This document shows positions 1 through 9,890 of a stretch of DNA of 64,000 nt, piece after piece. Source of the stretch: Diadema setosum (taxonomy: Eukaryota > Echinodermata > Echinoidea > Diadematoida > Diadematidae); NCBI GenBank assembly GCA_033980235.1, contig CM067075.1, positions 15,636,844-15,700,843 on the forward strand. Direction: 5' to 3'. The notes beneath the pieces were generated by a model. That model was not told where the DNA came from and searched no databases. It worked only from the letters and a program-made list of their open reading frames with translations. Made by a program: the position numbers and the translations under genes. How positions within the stretch are numbered: position 1 is the stretch's first letter; each line of letters starts with the position of its first letter.

Positions 1-1009
1 TAAAACCACCATGAATTTATTGGGATATAACGTTAATCAACTTTCCTATCTTAAAGAACGAATTGCTGGAAATATTCAAAGCAATTTCCAGAATCGACCT
101 GAATCTACTGGGATATTTCAGTTGATCAATCTCTGTACCTTGAATGGCAATTACTTGTAATATATCCTAATCTTGTGAGACAGGGTTGGATGAAATATTG
201 GTGCGCTCTCGTGTTGGGATATTCCAGCCCAAATGTGCACTACACAGCCAAAGTTGAAGCAACCCCTGCAGAAATGTTGGTGCAGGTGCAGACGCGAGAA
301 CTGTTCCTTCCACCTCCACGAGAAGGCCATCTGGTGCAAAAGGAATCCCACATATTACTAATAGGGACTTTCTAATTGTGTGGACATGGCCATCTTTCTT
401 GTACAAGAGTGGTTCCAGATTGTTACAGTTCGCTTGTCACATCTGGGATGATATTGCCCATTTTGATTTTCAGTGCACGTCGTTCACTACGTACTGCTAC
501 GACGTCATGGCTCCCTTCCCTCCAACAGGCTGGCGAGTGGTTGCACTAAGTGATGACATCACTCGTGTTCTGAATATAGGTGGCCATGAGATCCTTGGCA
601 GACGCGTTTGCGATTCATGCGCTGGGATGTACTGGAGAACATGGAGTATGCACAGTTCCTTAAAACGACGTCATTATTTCAGGAGGGGAAATCGAAAAGT
701 CCCTATCGTTGGATGTGGTCCCGCAGGTTCCTGGACAAATAGTGAGGAATGAATTCACAACAAATTTGTTAATAACAACAAACAAACTTTTATTCACATT
801 TTATTAATTGCAATCAAAAGTGCAACATTCAAAAACATTAAATTATCAGTTAGTTTCAAACCCTGGTTTACATTGAAAATGTTACTACAGTATGTATTAT
901 CTATGCTCGACGTTACCATCACCTTTTATATTATTTGAGGTTGATGCGAAAAAAGAAGCAGCAGCATAATTGCAAAACTTATCACATTTGCTTCAATAAT
1001 AACTATCAA

Positions 1010-1040
1010 CCCCCCCCCCTTTTTTTTTTGGGGGGGGGGG
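1010..1040. repeat. C10-T10-G11 homopolymer block
   Basis: Ten C, ten T and eleven G follow each other directly. The C and G runs are complementary, so one strand could fold into a G/C stem with a T loop, or the runs could form G-quadruplex or i-motif structures. A second block of the same design lies at 13314-13346. Confidence 0.85.
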
Positions 1041-1182
1041 CAAATAGTTAACTTACAACTCTATAAACATTTACTTTCCACAAAACATTTGGAATGTACA
1101 AAGGCTCTTCTTATTTTGTGACAAAATATCCAATCAAATATGGACTCATTCCCTTTCAAATCATATTTCACTTTACACAAAC

Positions 1183-1283
1183 CTGTGGTATTACAGCCAG
1201 GGTCTTCCAAGATGGGGGCCCTTTTGATGAGAGTCCTTGCAGCTTCAGAGTATTGTAAGGGTGAAGAGAACCCAAGTGTGAAT
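1183..1283 (-). other. possible internal exon (weak)
   Basis: Read on the minus strand, a long pyrimidine tract ending TCCATAG is followed by 101 nt open in two frames, and then CACAG|GTTTGT, a good splice-donor match. One frame contains residues QYSEAARTLIKRAPILEDPG, which look protein-like but match no family I can name. A second open frame would be in phase with the exon-like segment at 1915-1972. There is no homology evidence, and chance splice signals are common in AT-rich DNA. Confidence 0.18.
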
Positions 1284-1390
1284 CTATGGACAGAGAAAAA
1301 GAAAACAGGAAGAAAAAGTGGACAGTTTACCTCATTTGAGATAAAGGAATTGGTCACTTTATCTGATTGATTATTCATAGGAATTACAAT

Positions 1391-1448
1391 CATGTCATAT
1401 ACGTCCTACATATAATCTACATGTCATATACGTCCTACATATAATCTA
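1391..1448. repeat. 29-bp tandem duplication
   Basis: Two exact 29-bp units starting CATGTCATATACG lie head to tail. No third unit is present, so this is a recent local duplication and not a longer satellite. Confidence 0.9.
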
Positions 1449-1914
1449 ATAGGAAAATCATAATTTACAATACTTGCTAAGTCATTCTTTCTGCAAAGGT
1501 ATTATGAGAATCTATAGTAATTCACAGCCTATCATGGACCACACATACATGTATCTTGCCACTTGTTAACGGATGCTACATCCAGCAGTCATGGGGCCAT
1601 CATGCCACTGCCACACAATCAGTAGTGCTAATAGGTATAGGCCCTACCCAAAAATGGACATGCATCTTCTGGTGTTACAAGTCACAATTTATCAAATGAT
1701 AGTAAGACCAAGGGCTGAACTCATGTAACTACGTGTACATCATGTAGTATTGTGCTCTGCATGGTTCTTTCTCGTTTTAACTACAGTACTTATGTGTCAT
1801 TAAAAGACTTACCATTACGGGTACCAAGTATGCTTGATAACGTCCTTGAAGAGTTCTTGAATAATCTTTGCTCTCCACTGACTTCCAGATGGTTAGAACA
1901 GATGTATTCCTCAC

Positions 1915-1972
1915 CTTTGTCACATCCATTCACATGTGACATGAAGTTATCCACAGCTTGGTAGTGGAACAG
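1915..1972 (-). other. possible upstream exon (weak)
   Basis: On the minus strand, AAATGCAG|CTGTTC follows a T-rich tract and ACAAAG|GTGAGG gives a strong donor 58 nt later. One frame is open through the segment. Joined to 1183-1283 the reading frame stays open. I recognise no protein, so this is only a splice-signal observation. Confidence 0.15.
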
Positions 1973-3272
1973 CTGCATTTAGCTGCTTGTCTAAATAACA
2001 ACAACAACAACAAAAAGAAATGTGTAACTGGTAGCATTATAATGTGAAGTTTATGTCTTACATCAATTTCTTGTAAGTGTTTATTGCCTAACTTGTAAAT
2101 TCAGAAAGGGAAAATGTTCGGGTCACAACTGCTTCCAATAAGAATAAAAGTTTGCGAAGGTAGGAATGCACTGATGAATATTGCAAGTGACATCAACAAT
2201 AGGTTCATAAATTTTACTGGAACTATACCCTGCTGTCATGATCCTGAATGCCACAGTCCGCAGCCACATTACGCTATGCGTATATGGGGCTGCCGGTCGC
2301 AGTTAGCACAACCCTAACCCAACCAGATGCCAGGCAAGCCATGGCGTTGTGTAGACTACAGCGACAGGACTGTACTCTACCTCACCGATACATTTACTAG
2401 TATTATAGCAGCCCAGCCAAGTCTAGCTGTGTGCAGCTGCTACATAGGATTAGACATGTTTCAAGAAAGATCAAGGATTGATGCTGTGAATTGAGATCAA
2501 CATAAATTAATCACGTGTTAATAGGTTAGTCATGTTAGTTGTCTTTGTTCTGACATCAGATTCTGTGCTAATCTAACAAAACAAAACAAAAAACTGTTAG
2601 ATGTCAACTGGCATAATTTTCAAGCTGTGTTAGTGGTACCATTATCATAGTACCGGTAACTCACTAACCTAACTTAGTAACTGCTTTGTGGCATGCACAA
2701 TTGTCTCGATAATGGTGTACTGTCACATAGACACTATACAATACAGTACAGTGCAGTGCACTCCCTCTGACCTGACCTGTATAGTTTGGCTGTAGTAGTG
2801 TTATTGTTGGGACTTGGTATAAACAACATTTCGACAAACAGGCCTTAGAACTGTTAGTGGTCTACACATTATATACTAAGAACATTCTAGCTAACAATGT
2901 TTTTAGATCCTCAGACAGACTCTAAGTCAGTTGTGATCCGTCATGATCATCGAAATACACTCACTCACCGTGACATTACGAGAAGTGGTCAACACGTCTG
3001 GTCTAGTGCCGAAGTTGTGCATCAGTTAATGGCCTTCTGTCGACTGCGTGCTTGAATTGAAGATCCTTACAGTTGCACGTTTTTTTACCAGCTGAAGCGC
3101 GATAATAAATGTTTCATCTTGCTAGTCAGATTGATACACTTGATGATCGACACATTTTGGATCAATACAAAAGTTGCTCGACATTCGGTTACGTGTAATC
3201 TGTATGCAGCGCGATCATCCTGCGTGAAAATCTACCGCTCGGCGACACGTACGTCGTCGCCGCTCCAGACAT

Positions 3273-3277
3273 TTGAA
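3273..3277. repeat. left target-site duplication TTGAA
   Basis: TTGAA directly precedes the TG of the 5' LTR, and the same five bases follow the CA of the 3' LTR at 11724-11728. A perfect 5-bp duplication is the expected footprint of a Ty3/gypsy integrase and shows that both ends arrived in a single insertion. Confidence 0.93.
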
Positions 3278-4414
3278 TGTCACATTGAAAATGCATTTCC
3301 AGGTTGTTTCATGTACATCACCTATCGGTCATTCAACTAGACAAACATGTTTACGGGTAGGGATAACGAGACAAAGGGTGCGAGTGAGGGAGCGAGAGAG
3401 AAAGCGAGAGCGAGAGAGAGAAAGTGATAAGACAGGTGTAAATGTTTTACAAGTAGCGCCATCGATGACCGAGAGGAGTTCATTTATTTTTGCATGTCAA
3501 TTAATGTAGAAAGAAAAGACAGGAAATAGCTCCAGTTCCGGGAGAGTGCTGTATAGGTGTTTTCGTTCAAGTCCTTTTAGTTGTATCAAATATTCCAAAT
3601 GCCTCGAAAAGGAGTGTCGTAGTCGAGTAGCAATTTAACAGTAGAGTTGGATCTTTTCGGGGCAGACACCATTTTGATTTCACCGAGAGAACATTGAGTT
3701 AGCTCCGTGATGGCAGGAAACCAACCTGCCACACTCAGGCGCCAGTTGGCAAGATAATTTTGTGTCTAAGCCCAATTTCGTTTGCGGCCAGGAGCCGTCC
3801 GTCCACCTTACCGTCAGCCTGTGTACTGGCTGATTAGAGTTCAGATTTTGTTTGCTGCCAGAAGGCGTATTCCAACAGCCTTTGCAGCCTTCCAGTAGCC
3901 AAGAAGAAGAGGCATTTTGGTTATATTACACCGGTCATTGGTAAGTTAAATTGCGATTTGATTTCTGCTTTGTCGTGTAAAAGGATGTGAATGTGTTTCA
4001 GGGCACCACATATAGCCCCGGAGAACCCCGTGAATAAGTGATAAAGTATATTATAAACGATGCGGTGATGTTTGATAAGCTATGCACGGTTATATTTCCA
4101 ATGTTTGAAACATTTCATTATGTGAATTTTTGTATCTTAATTGGATAATAATGCAGTTCGTAAATTGTCACTGTGATGTCAGGATTTTAAGCTGATAATC
4201 TTTGTGTGTGTGTGATTAGAACACACCCCACTGGTATATGTTGCATTTAAATGATTTTGTAGATGGCGCCGAGACCGAGGACGAGCCTACTCCCAGGCCG
4301 ACGCATTCGCAGCAGAGCGACTGGGTCCGCCCCTCGCTAGGGAGGACTTTGGACGCCAAAGAATACGGAACGCGGGTCCCTCGCGACACTTTGGAGCTGG
4401 AACAGCAACCTCGC

Positions 4415-4445
4415 ATATAAGGACGCTCCACCCACGAATCAGTTC
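4415..4445 (+). promoter_or_regulatory. predicted LTR core promoter (TATA plus initiator)
   Basis: ATATAA at 4415-4420 is followed about 25 bp later by TCAGTT at 4439-4444, a good match to the metazoan initiator. That spacing is right for Pol II and would place the U3/R border near 4441. The same sequence occurs in the 3' LTR at 11028-11058. This is inferred from motif and spacing only. Confidence 0.45.
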
Positions 4446-4495
4446 ATGTTCTGGAAGCGAACAGTTTGACAATTAATGTGACTCTGGGGACAACG

Positions 4496-4500
4496 CAGGT
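4496..4500 (+). promoter_or_regulatory. possible splice donor in LTR leader
   Basis: CAG|GTGAGC lies about 55 bp after the predicted transcription start. A pyrimidine-rich stretch ending CCATAG at 5251-5257 could be its acceptor. Splicing between them would delete the primer-binding site but keep the gag-pol start. The 3' LTR has the same donor at 11109-11113, which could splice read-through transcripts into flanking DNA. Confidence 0.3.
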
Positions 4501-5042
4501 GAGCGATGAACCTGGCGGGTGCATGACACCCTGTAGATATGATTGGTTACGACGTGGGAGTGTCGCTGAAGTAGAGAGATGAAGGTCATGTTAAATTGGT
4601 AAAAAGATGAAAATAATGTGCACATAATTCGAAGATTGGTATTTATATACTTCATGATAATTGCGGGTTAGCACAGAACCCGGATGTAAACGGAAGCAGT
4701 GTAATTGAAGACAAGTGTTTTAACCGCGGTAAACCGTCGTGCGTGCAGGCTGGTCATCTCCGGATCAGCACTACGGTGGTGTGAACCAAATAGTGTTGCG
4801 CTGGATAGCAGATAGTGTATTGTCAGGGATAACGAATTGATAGTGAAGCTGGTATAATTATTCTGAACAAGTGTCAAGCCAAAATTACAGGTGGAACCGG
4901 ACCAAGACAGGGTCCCGTTCACATGGTTGTCGAATATAAGAGTATTGTAATTAAATTTATCTCACTAAGAATTTTGATTTTGCATTTTATGTTGGTCACA
5001 ACTCCTTGATTTCAGTCCTGTAAATATTCCACAAATGCTTAT

Positions 5043-5048
5043 ATTAAA
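5043..5048 (+). terminator. candidate poly(A) signal ATTAAA in LTR
   Basis: ATTAAA lies 62 bp from the LTR end, with TG-rich sequence following. Another ATTAAA is at 4950-4955. Either, in the 3' LTR copies at 11656 or 11563, could direct 3' end formation. The choice cannot be made from sequence alone. Confidence 0.3.
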
Positions 5049-5115
5049 TTGTACATTGAAGTGAATGGCACGAGTGTGATTGAGCATTATTTGAGTCCGC
5101 CCATGTGACATTTTC

Positions 5116-5133
5116 TGGGGGCACGTCCGGGAA
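5116..5133 (+). other. primer-binding site, tRNA-Pro-like
   Basis: TGGGGGCACGTCCGGGAA starts 5 nt after the LTR. It differs at two of 18 positions from the tRNA-Pro primer site of murine leukaemia virus, so a proline tRNA is the likely minus-strand primer. The mismatch at position 8 falls in the acceptor stem and may reflect a host tRNA variant. Confidence 0.7.
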
Positions 5134-5340
5134 TATAACTCGTGCCATTCGAAGTCACATGGGTATATAAACGGAGAAAAAAATGTAAAGAAAAAGGTTG
5201 AGGAAAACTTGTGATTTTTTTGTTTCCTCTACATTTGTATGTATGTACTATCCATAGGTGCACCGTTGTATATTCATTGTGTACATGATCTGAACTGATC
5301 TGAATACATTCTGGTATTATAAGTGCTCAGGTAATTCGGA
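5134..5340 (+). other. untranslated leader
   Basis: About 207 bp separate the PBS from the gag start. The stretch is AT-rich, with T-rich and pyrimidine runs near 5210-5257 and no long ORF. It probably holds packaging signals, but none can be identified by eye. Confidence 0.5.
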
Positions 5341-8300
5341 ATGGAGCTAGCTAAGTTAACTGAAATTGGAGAAAAGTTCGGATTCAGTGGAGAGGAGCTT
5401 AGGCAGTTTGTTACAGACGAGCAAAAGAGACTCAGAGAGGAAAGAGCGGACATGTTAGAGTTAAGGCGACAGGAAAGAGAAACAGCCGAGCTACAATTGG
5501 CGATAGCGCGAGAAAAGCAAACCAAAAGCGAATCAAGTTCTAATGGGTGCAAAGCTCGATCTCCAAAATTGCCTCTATTTCACGAAGACAAAGATAACAT
5601 AGATGCCTATCTACAGCGGTTCGAACGATATGCCAAAAATCAAAACTGGCCAACTACAGACTGGGCACTCAACTTAAGCACGCTGCTTACAGGTAAGGCT
5701 CTTGATGTCCACTCTAGATTGTCAAGTGCGGAATCCAATGATTATGACACTTTGAAACATGCACTCTTGAAATCCTTTCAGCTCACTGCAGAAGGATTTC
5801 GCTCCAAGTTTTTTTCAGGCAAACCGACAACAGGAGAAACGGCATCCCAGTATGCAAACCGACTAGAGAACTACTTGAACAGGTGGGTAAGCCTCTCTGG
5901 TATAGAGCACACTTTCGAGGAGCTGGCAGATCTACTCCTCCGGGAGCAGCTCATCAGTGGGTGTCATCGAGAGCTGGCCATCTTCCTAAAAGAACGGCAG
6001 CCCGAGACTTCGAAGGACGTGGTGAAACTAGCTGAGCAGTACTTAGACGCCAGAGGAGGCACCTTCAAACCACCCCCACCGGCACAAAGGAACATCCAGA
6101 CACACGTGGGACAGATGCCACGGGGCAACACCAGACCTGAAGGTAAAATCCCTCCAAATAATATTTCAGGAAATAGGCCCCCGTCTCAACCCAAATGTTA
6201 CAACTGCCACCAACACGGTCACCTTGCCCGTGATTGTACAAAACAGGGAACCAGAGGCAGAACGTGTTTCATATGCCACAAACCAGGTCACATTGCTAAC
6301 TATTGTCCTTTCTCCCCCATGAAATCGGCAGGTCTAGTCCTCGCCCAGGATCCAGAGCAAGGAAACCCCCCTACCTCGGAACACAGCCTGGCTTCATCGG
6401 AACCCGATAAGGTAGAACCAAATCCACATACTCCCTGTCAATGTCCAGCTTGCACTAACACAAAGGTCAAAATTGAGGCTTCTTGTATGATGGTTCGAAT
6501 GCCACTCAATGCCCCCAAACTAGAATCCACCACAGATCATATCCAATTCAAGTGTGGACACTCCTTGCCGTTGATGAGTGCAGCATGCACCAAAGAACAT
6601 GTGGTCAGACAAATGCCAGTTACTAACGGACTAGTCAATAACAACCAAATTTCTGTTCTCAGAGACAGCGGCTGCAGCGGAGCTGTCATTAAACAAGATC
6701 TTGTCCAGCCAAACCAAATGACAGGTGAAGAAAGTACTTGCGTGCTGATTGACGGCACAGTGAAAACTCTCCCCGTCGCTAGAATAGATGTTGACACTCC
6801 CTTCTACGTAGGGAAAGTTAACGCGTTGTGCATGAAAACTCCACTCTATGACCTGATTTTAGGTAACCTACCCGGGGTAAGAGAACCAGACAACCCAGAT
6901 CCCGACTGGACGGCTACACCAATGCCTGTCGGCGCCGTACAGACGAGAGCCCAGGCTCAACGAGACGGTAAGCCATTTCGTCCCCTCAAAACCCCACACC
7001 CAATGGAAGACATCGTGACTCCAACAGCTCTCAAAGAGGCACAACAGAAGGATGAAACATTACACCGTCTGCGAGAACTCGCCGATACTCGTTCAGAGAA
7101 GGTAAGTCGCAATAACGGTCTCTCTTCCTTCTTTTACAAAGACGGAATGCTGTATCGCTCATTCCACTCTCCCCAAATGGACCCTGACACAACAATCACA
7201 CAAGTGGTAGTACCAAAACAATACCGCAAACAGGTTATGCAAACAGCCCATGAAAACATACTCGGAGGGCATCAAGGTACCAAAAAGACAACTGAAAAGA
7301 TACTTACCAATTTCTTTTGGCCCGGTATGAACTCTGACATTACCAGGTACTGTAGATCGTGTGACGTCTGCCAACGTACACTCTCAAAAGGTCGTGTAAC
7401 CAAGGTCCCCCTCGGAAAGATGCCGCTCATCGAAGTCCCCTTCGAACGCATTGCTGTAGACATAGTTGGACCAATACACCCAATGACTGACCAGAAAAAT
7501 AGGTACATACTTACCGTTATTGATGTTGCTACTAGGTACCCCGAGGCAATCCCACTCCCAAGCATCGAGACAGAAAGAGTTGCAGAAGCCCTAGTGAGCA
7601 TCTTCACCAGAGTCGGAATCCCCAAGGAAATGCTGACCGATCAAGGGACTCAGTTCACATCTGATCTCATGAAAGAGGTAAGCAAATTACTCTCCATCAA
7701 ACACTTCACTACATCCCCGTATCACCCTGCCGCGAATGGACTAGTTGAGCGCTTCAATGGCACTCTAAAACAAATGTTGAAACGTATGTGCGCTGAAAAC
7801 CCAAAAGACTGGGACAGGTACATTACTCCCCTTCTATTTGCAGTGAGAGAAGCACCACAAGAGAGCATGGGGTTCTCCCCGTTCGAGCTTCTTTACGGCC
7901 GGAAGGTACGCGGACCCCTCGACATCCTGAGAGAACTCTGGACAGGAGAAGCCGAAACAGGTGAGACCAAGTCTACTTACCACTATGTACTTGATCTCCG
8001 AAACAGGATCGACGAAACATGCCGCAACGCCCACACTCAACTTCAGAAATCAGCAAACAGGTATGCAAAATACTACAATCAGAAGGCAAAACACAGGGAG
8101 CTACAAGTCGGAGACAAGGTACTCCTACTCCTACCAACTGACAGGAATAAGCTCCTTCTACAATGGAAGGGCCCCTTTGACGTGATCTCCAAAATCAGCT
8201 CCATGGACTACAGGATCGACCTCAACGGGAAACCAAAGGTGTTCCACATCAATCTTCTGAAAAAGTATCATGCTAGAAATGATATTCCCTCTATTTCAGA

Positions 8301-9822
8301 TGCCGAAGCTGCTTGTACCGCCGTGATCGAATGCGAAGAGCAAAATGATGACGAGGAAGAAACGCAGCAACCACTAACTAACACATCTCTCCTACAGCCT
8401 TTCCCATTTCAGGCGAAAGAGTCACTTGACGATGTCTCAATTAACTCAGCCCTTTCCTCCCCACAGAAAGAACAGGTCAACGAACTCCTCAACGAGTACA
8501 AAGACGTCCTGTCTGATCTTCCCGGTCGAACCACGTTAGGCGAACACCACATCAAACTCAAAGGAAATGAACACCTGAAGAGTAAACCATATCCCATTCC
8601 CCACTCTCTTAGAGACACAGTCAGAGAAGAGGTAAAAACCATGCTATCGCTCGGAGTAATTGAGCCATCAGAAAGCCCCATTGCCTCCCCCATAGTACTG
8701 GTTAAAAAGCCCGATGGCAGCAACCGGTTTTGTGTAGACTTCAGAAAACTCAATAAAGTGACTGTATTTGATGCTGAACCCATACCAGATCAAGATGAAC
8801 TCTTTACAAAAGTCGCCCATGCAAAGTTCTTCACCAAAATAGATCTCAGCAAAGGATACTGGCAGGTACCCATGGCAGCCGAATCCAAACCACTAACCGC
8901 TTTTCTTACCCCCGATGGTCTCTTTCAGTTCACAATGATGCCCTTCGGCTTAGTGAACGCTCCCGCCTCCTTCAGTCGACTGATGAGGAGACTGCTAGAC
9001 CGACTCGGAGGAACGGTGAACTACATCGACGACATCCTCATCTATTCGACCACGTGGGAAGAACACCTACGTACACTCACAGAACTCTTCAGACGACTAC
9101 GAGCCGCAAAGCTCACTGCTAGACCAAGTAAGTGCTTCATCGGACAGACAAGCGTCGAATTCCTAGGACACGTGATCGATCACGGACAGGTAAGACCCCG
9201 CCCTGAAAAACTCAAAGCCATCCAAGAGGTAAGTCAGCCTCAGACCAAACGAGAGCTCAGATCCTTTCTAGGTATGGCGAACTACTACCGGAAGTTCATT
9301 CCGAACTACGCCGCCGTCGCCGCACCACTCACAGACAGGACCAGAAATGCTGAACCAAACAAGGTAAAATGGGAAACGAGCCAAGAGCAGGCCTTCACAA
9401 CACTGAAGGAAAAACTCTCTAACCCCCCTATCCTTCATTTGCCAGATTTGTCACAGGACTTCATCCTCAGGACAGACGCCTCCAACGTTGGACTAGGAGC
9501 AGTCCTCCTCCAAACACACCAAGACGAACGATTTCCAGTCTCCTACGCGAGCCGAAAACTGCTTCGACGAGAACAAGCATACTCAACCATAGAACGTGAG
9601 TGCTTAGCTGTAGTTTGGGCAGTAAAGAAGTTCGAACCATACTTGTACGGCAGACAATTTGTGCTAGAAACAGACCACCACCCACTAGTGTACATGAACA
9701 AGGCTAGCCCTGCAAATGGGAGGCTAATGCGTTGGATTCTGGCTTTGCAACCCTACCGATTCCGTGTGGAAGCTATCCGCGGCAGCGAGAATGTTGGCGC
9801 AGACCTACTAAGCCGGCTGTAG
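5341..9822 (+). CDS. gag-pol polyprotein of Gmr1-like retrotransposon
   Basis: One uninterrupted 1,493-residue frame encodes all proteins needed for retrotransposition. In order: a charged helical, coiled-coil-like start (about 18-60); capsid, with an N-lobe (77-150) and a SCAN-like C-lobe (151-238); two CCHC zinc knuckles (C286-C299, C309-C322); and aspartic protease with D442-S-G. Next comes integrase, with an H637/H644/C674/C677 zinc domain, catalytic D707, D767 and E803 (spacing D-x59-D-x35-E) and a C-terminal GPF motif at 944-946. An acidic linker (about 1000) leads to reverse transcriptase (D1168; YIDD at 1228-1231) and RNase H (D1379, E1420, D1445, D1488). All catalytic residues are present. 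Gag and pol share one frame, so neither a frameshift nor stop read-through separates them. The start is the first ATG after the leader. No chromodomain or envelope is present. Confidence 0.95.
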   Translation: MELAKLTEIGEKFGFSGEELRQFVTDEQKRLREERADMLELRRQERETAELQLAIAREKQTKSESSSNGCKARSPKLPLFHEDKDNIDAYLQRFERYAKNQNWPTTDWALNLSTLLTGKALDVHSRLSSAESNDYDTLKHALLKSFQLTAEGFRSKFFSGKPTTGETASQYANRLENYLNRWVSLSGIEHTFEELADLLLREQLISGCHRELAIFLKERQPETSKDVVKLAEQYLDARGGTFKPPPPAQRNIQTHVGQMPRGNTRPEGKIPPNNISGNRPPSQPKCYNCHQHGHLARDCTKQGTRGRTCFICHKPGHIANYCPFSPMKSAGLVLAQDPEQGNPPTSEHSLASSEPDKVEPNPHTPCQCPACTNTKVKIEASCMMVRMPLNAPKLESTTDHIQFKCGHSLPLMSAACTKEHVVRQMPVTNGLVNNNQISVLRDSGCSGAVIKQDLVQPNQMTGEESTCVLIDGTVKTLPVARIDVDTPFYVGKVNALCMKTPLYDLILGNLPGVREPDNPDPDWTATPMPVGAVQTRAQAQRDGKPFRPLKTPHPMEDIVTPTALKEAQQKDETLHRLRELADTRSEKVSRNNGLSSFFYKDGMLYRSFHSPQMDPDTTITQVVVPKQYRKQVMQTAHENILGGHQGTKKTTEKILTNFFWPGMNSDITRYCRSCDVCQRTLSKGRVTKVPLGKMPLIEVPFERIAVDIVGPIHPMTDQKNRYILTVIDVATRYPEAIPLPSIETERVAEALVSIFTRVGIPKEMLTDQGTQFTSDLMKEVSKLLSIKHFTTSPYHPAANGLVERFNGTLKQMLKRMCAENPKDWDRYITPLLFAVREAPQESMGFSPFELLYGRKVRGPLDILRELWTGEAETGETKSTYHYVLDLRNRIDETCRNAHTQLQKSANRYAKYYNQKAKHRELQVGDKVLLLLPTDRNKLLLQWKGPFDVISKISSMDYRIDLNGKPKVFHINLLKKYHARNDIPSISDAEAACTAVIECEEQNDDEEETQQPLTNTSLLQPFPFQAKESLDDVSINSALSSPQKEQVNELLNEYKDVLSDLPGRTTLGEHHIKLKGNEHLKSKPYPIPHSLRDTVREEVKTMLSLGVIEPSESPIASPIVLVKKPDGSNRFCVDFRKLNKVTVFDAEPIPDQDELFTKVAHAKFFTKIDLSKGYWQVPMAAESKPLTAFLTPDGLFQFTMMPFGLVNAPASFSRLMRRLLDRLGGTVNYIDDILIYSTTWEEHLRTLTELFRRLRAAKLTARPSKCFIGQTSVEFLGHVIDHGQVRPRPEKLKAIQEVSQPQTKRELRSFLGMANYYRKFIPNYAAVAAPLTDRTRNAEPNKVKWETSQEQAFTTLKEKLSNPPILHLPDLSQDFILRTDASNVGLGAVLLQTHQDERFPVSYASRKLLRREQAYSTIERECLAVVWAVKKFEPYLYGRQFVLETDHHPLVYMNKASPANGRLMRWILALQPYRFRVEAIRGSENVGADLLSRL

Positions 9823-9874
9823 AGAGAAAGATAGTGTTATAAGTAATTTCTTTTAATTATGAAATGCATTTTTC

Positions 9875-9890
9875 GAAAGGGGGAGTGAAA
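9875..9890 (+). other. polypurine tract
   Basis: GAAAGGGGGAGTGAAA abuts the 3' LTR directly and is purine except for one T. It is the expected RNase H-resistant primer for plus-strand synthesis, and its position confirms the 3' LTR boundary at 9891. Confidence 0.85.

Larger units (their letters stand above)
1..3272. other. gene-free left flank
   Basis: No ORF here resembles a known protein. The longest open frames (about 124 codons at 378-752 on plus, 110 codons at 1061-1393 on minus) lack recognisable domains. The stretch contains a C-T-G homopolymer block, one short tandem duplication and two exon-like segments listed separately. It ends at the target site of the retrotransposon. Confidence 0.6.
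3278..5110 (+). repeat. 5' LTR
   Basis: This 1,833-bp LTR starts TGTCACAT and ends ATGTGACA, an 8-bp perfect terminal inverted repeat. It has the same length as the 3' LTR, with a constant offset of 6,613 bp, and I found no mismatch in the stretches compared by eye. The two LTRs make up about 43 percent of the element. Near the start is a GA-rich tract (about 3380-3425), and at 3711-3731 a 7-bp stem with a 7-nt loop. Small ORFs inside occur identically in both LTRs and look like chance. Confidence 0.95.

Noticed and set aside
200..260. Minus-strand residues WAGIS resembling a Tc1/mariner transposase motif
   Set aside because: No catalytic D,D,E residues or helix-turn-helix were found at the expected distances on either side.
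4216..4922. Small ORFs inside the LTR, repeated at 10829-11535
   Set aside because: They occur twice only because the LTR is duplicated; overlapping frames on both strands and absence of domains argue against coding.
9823..9890. Possible envelope gene between pol and the 3' LTR
   Set aside because: Only 68 bp lie between the stop codon and the LTR, so there is no room for one.
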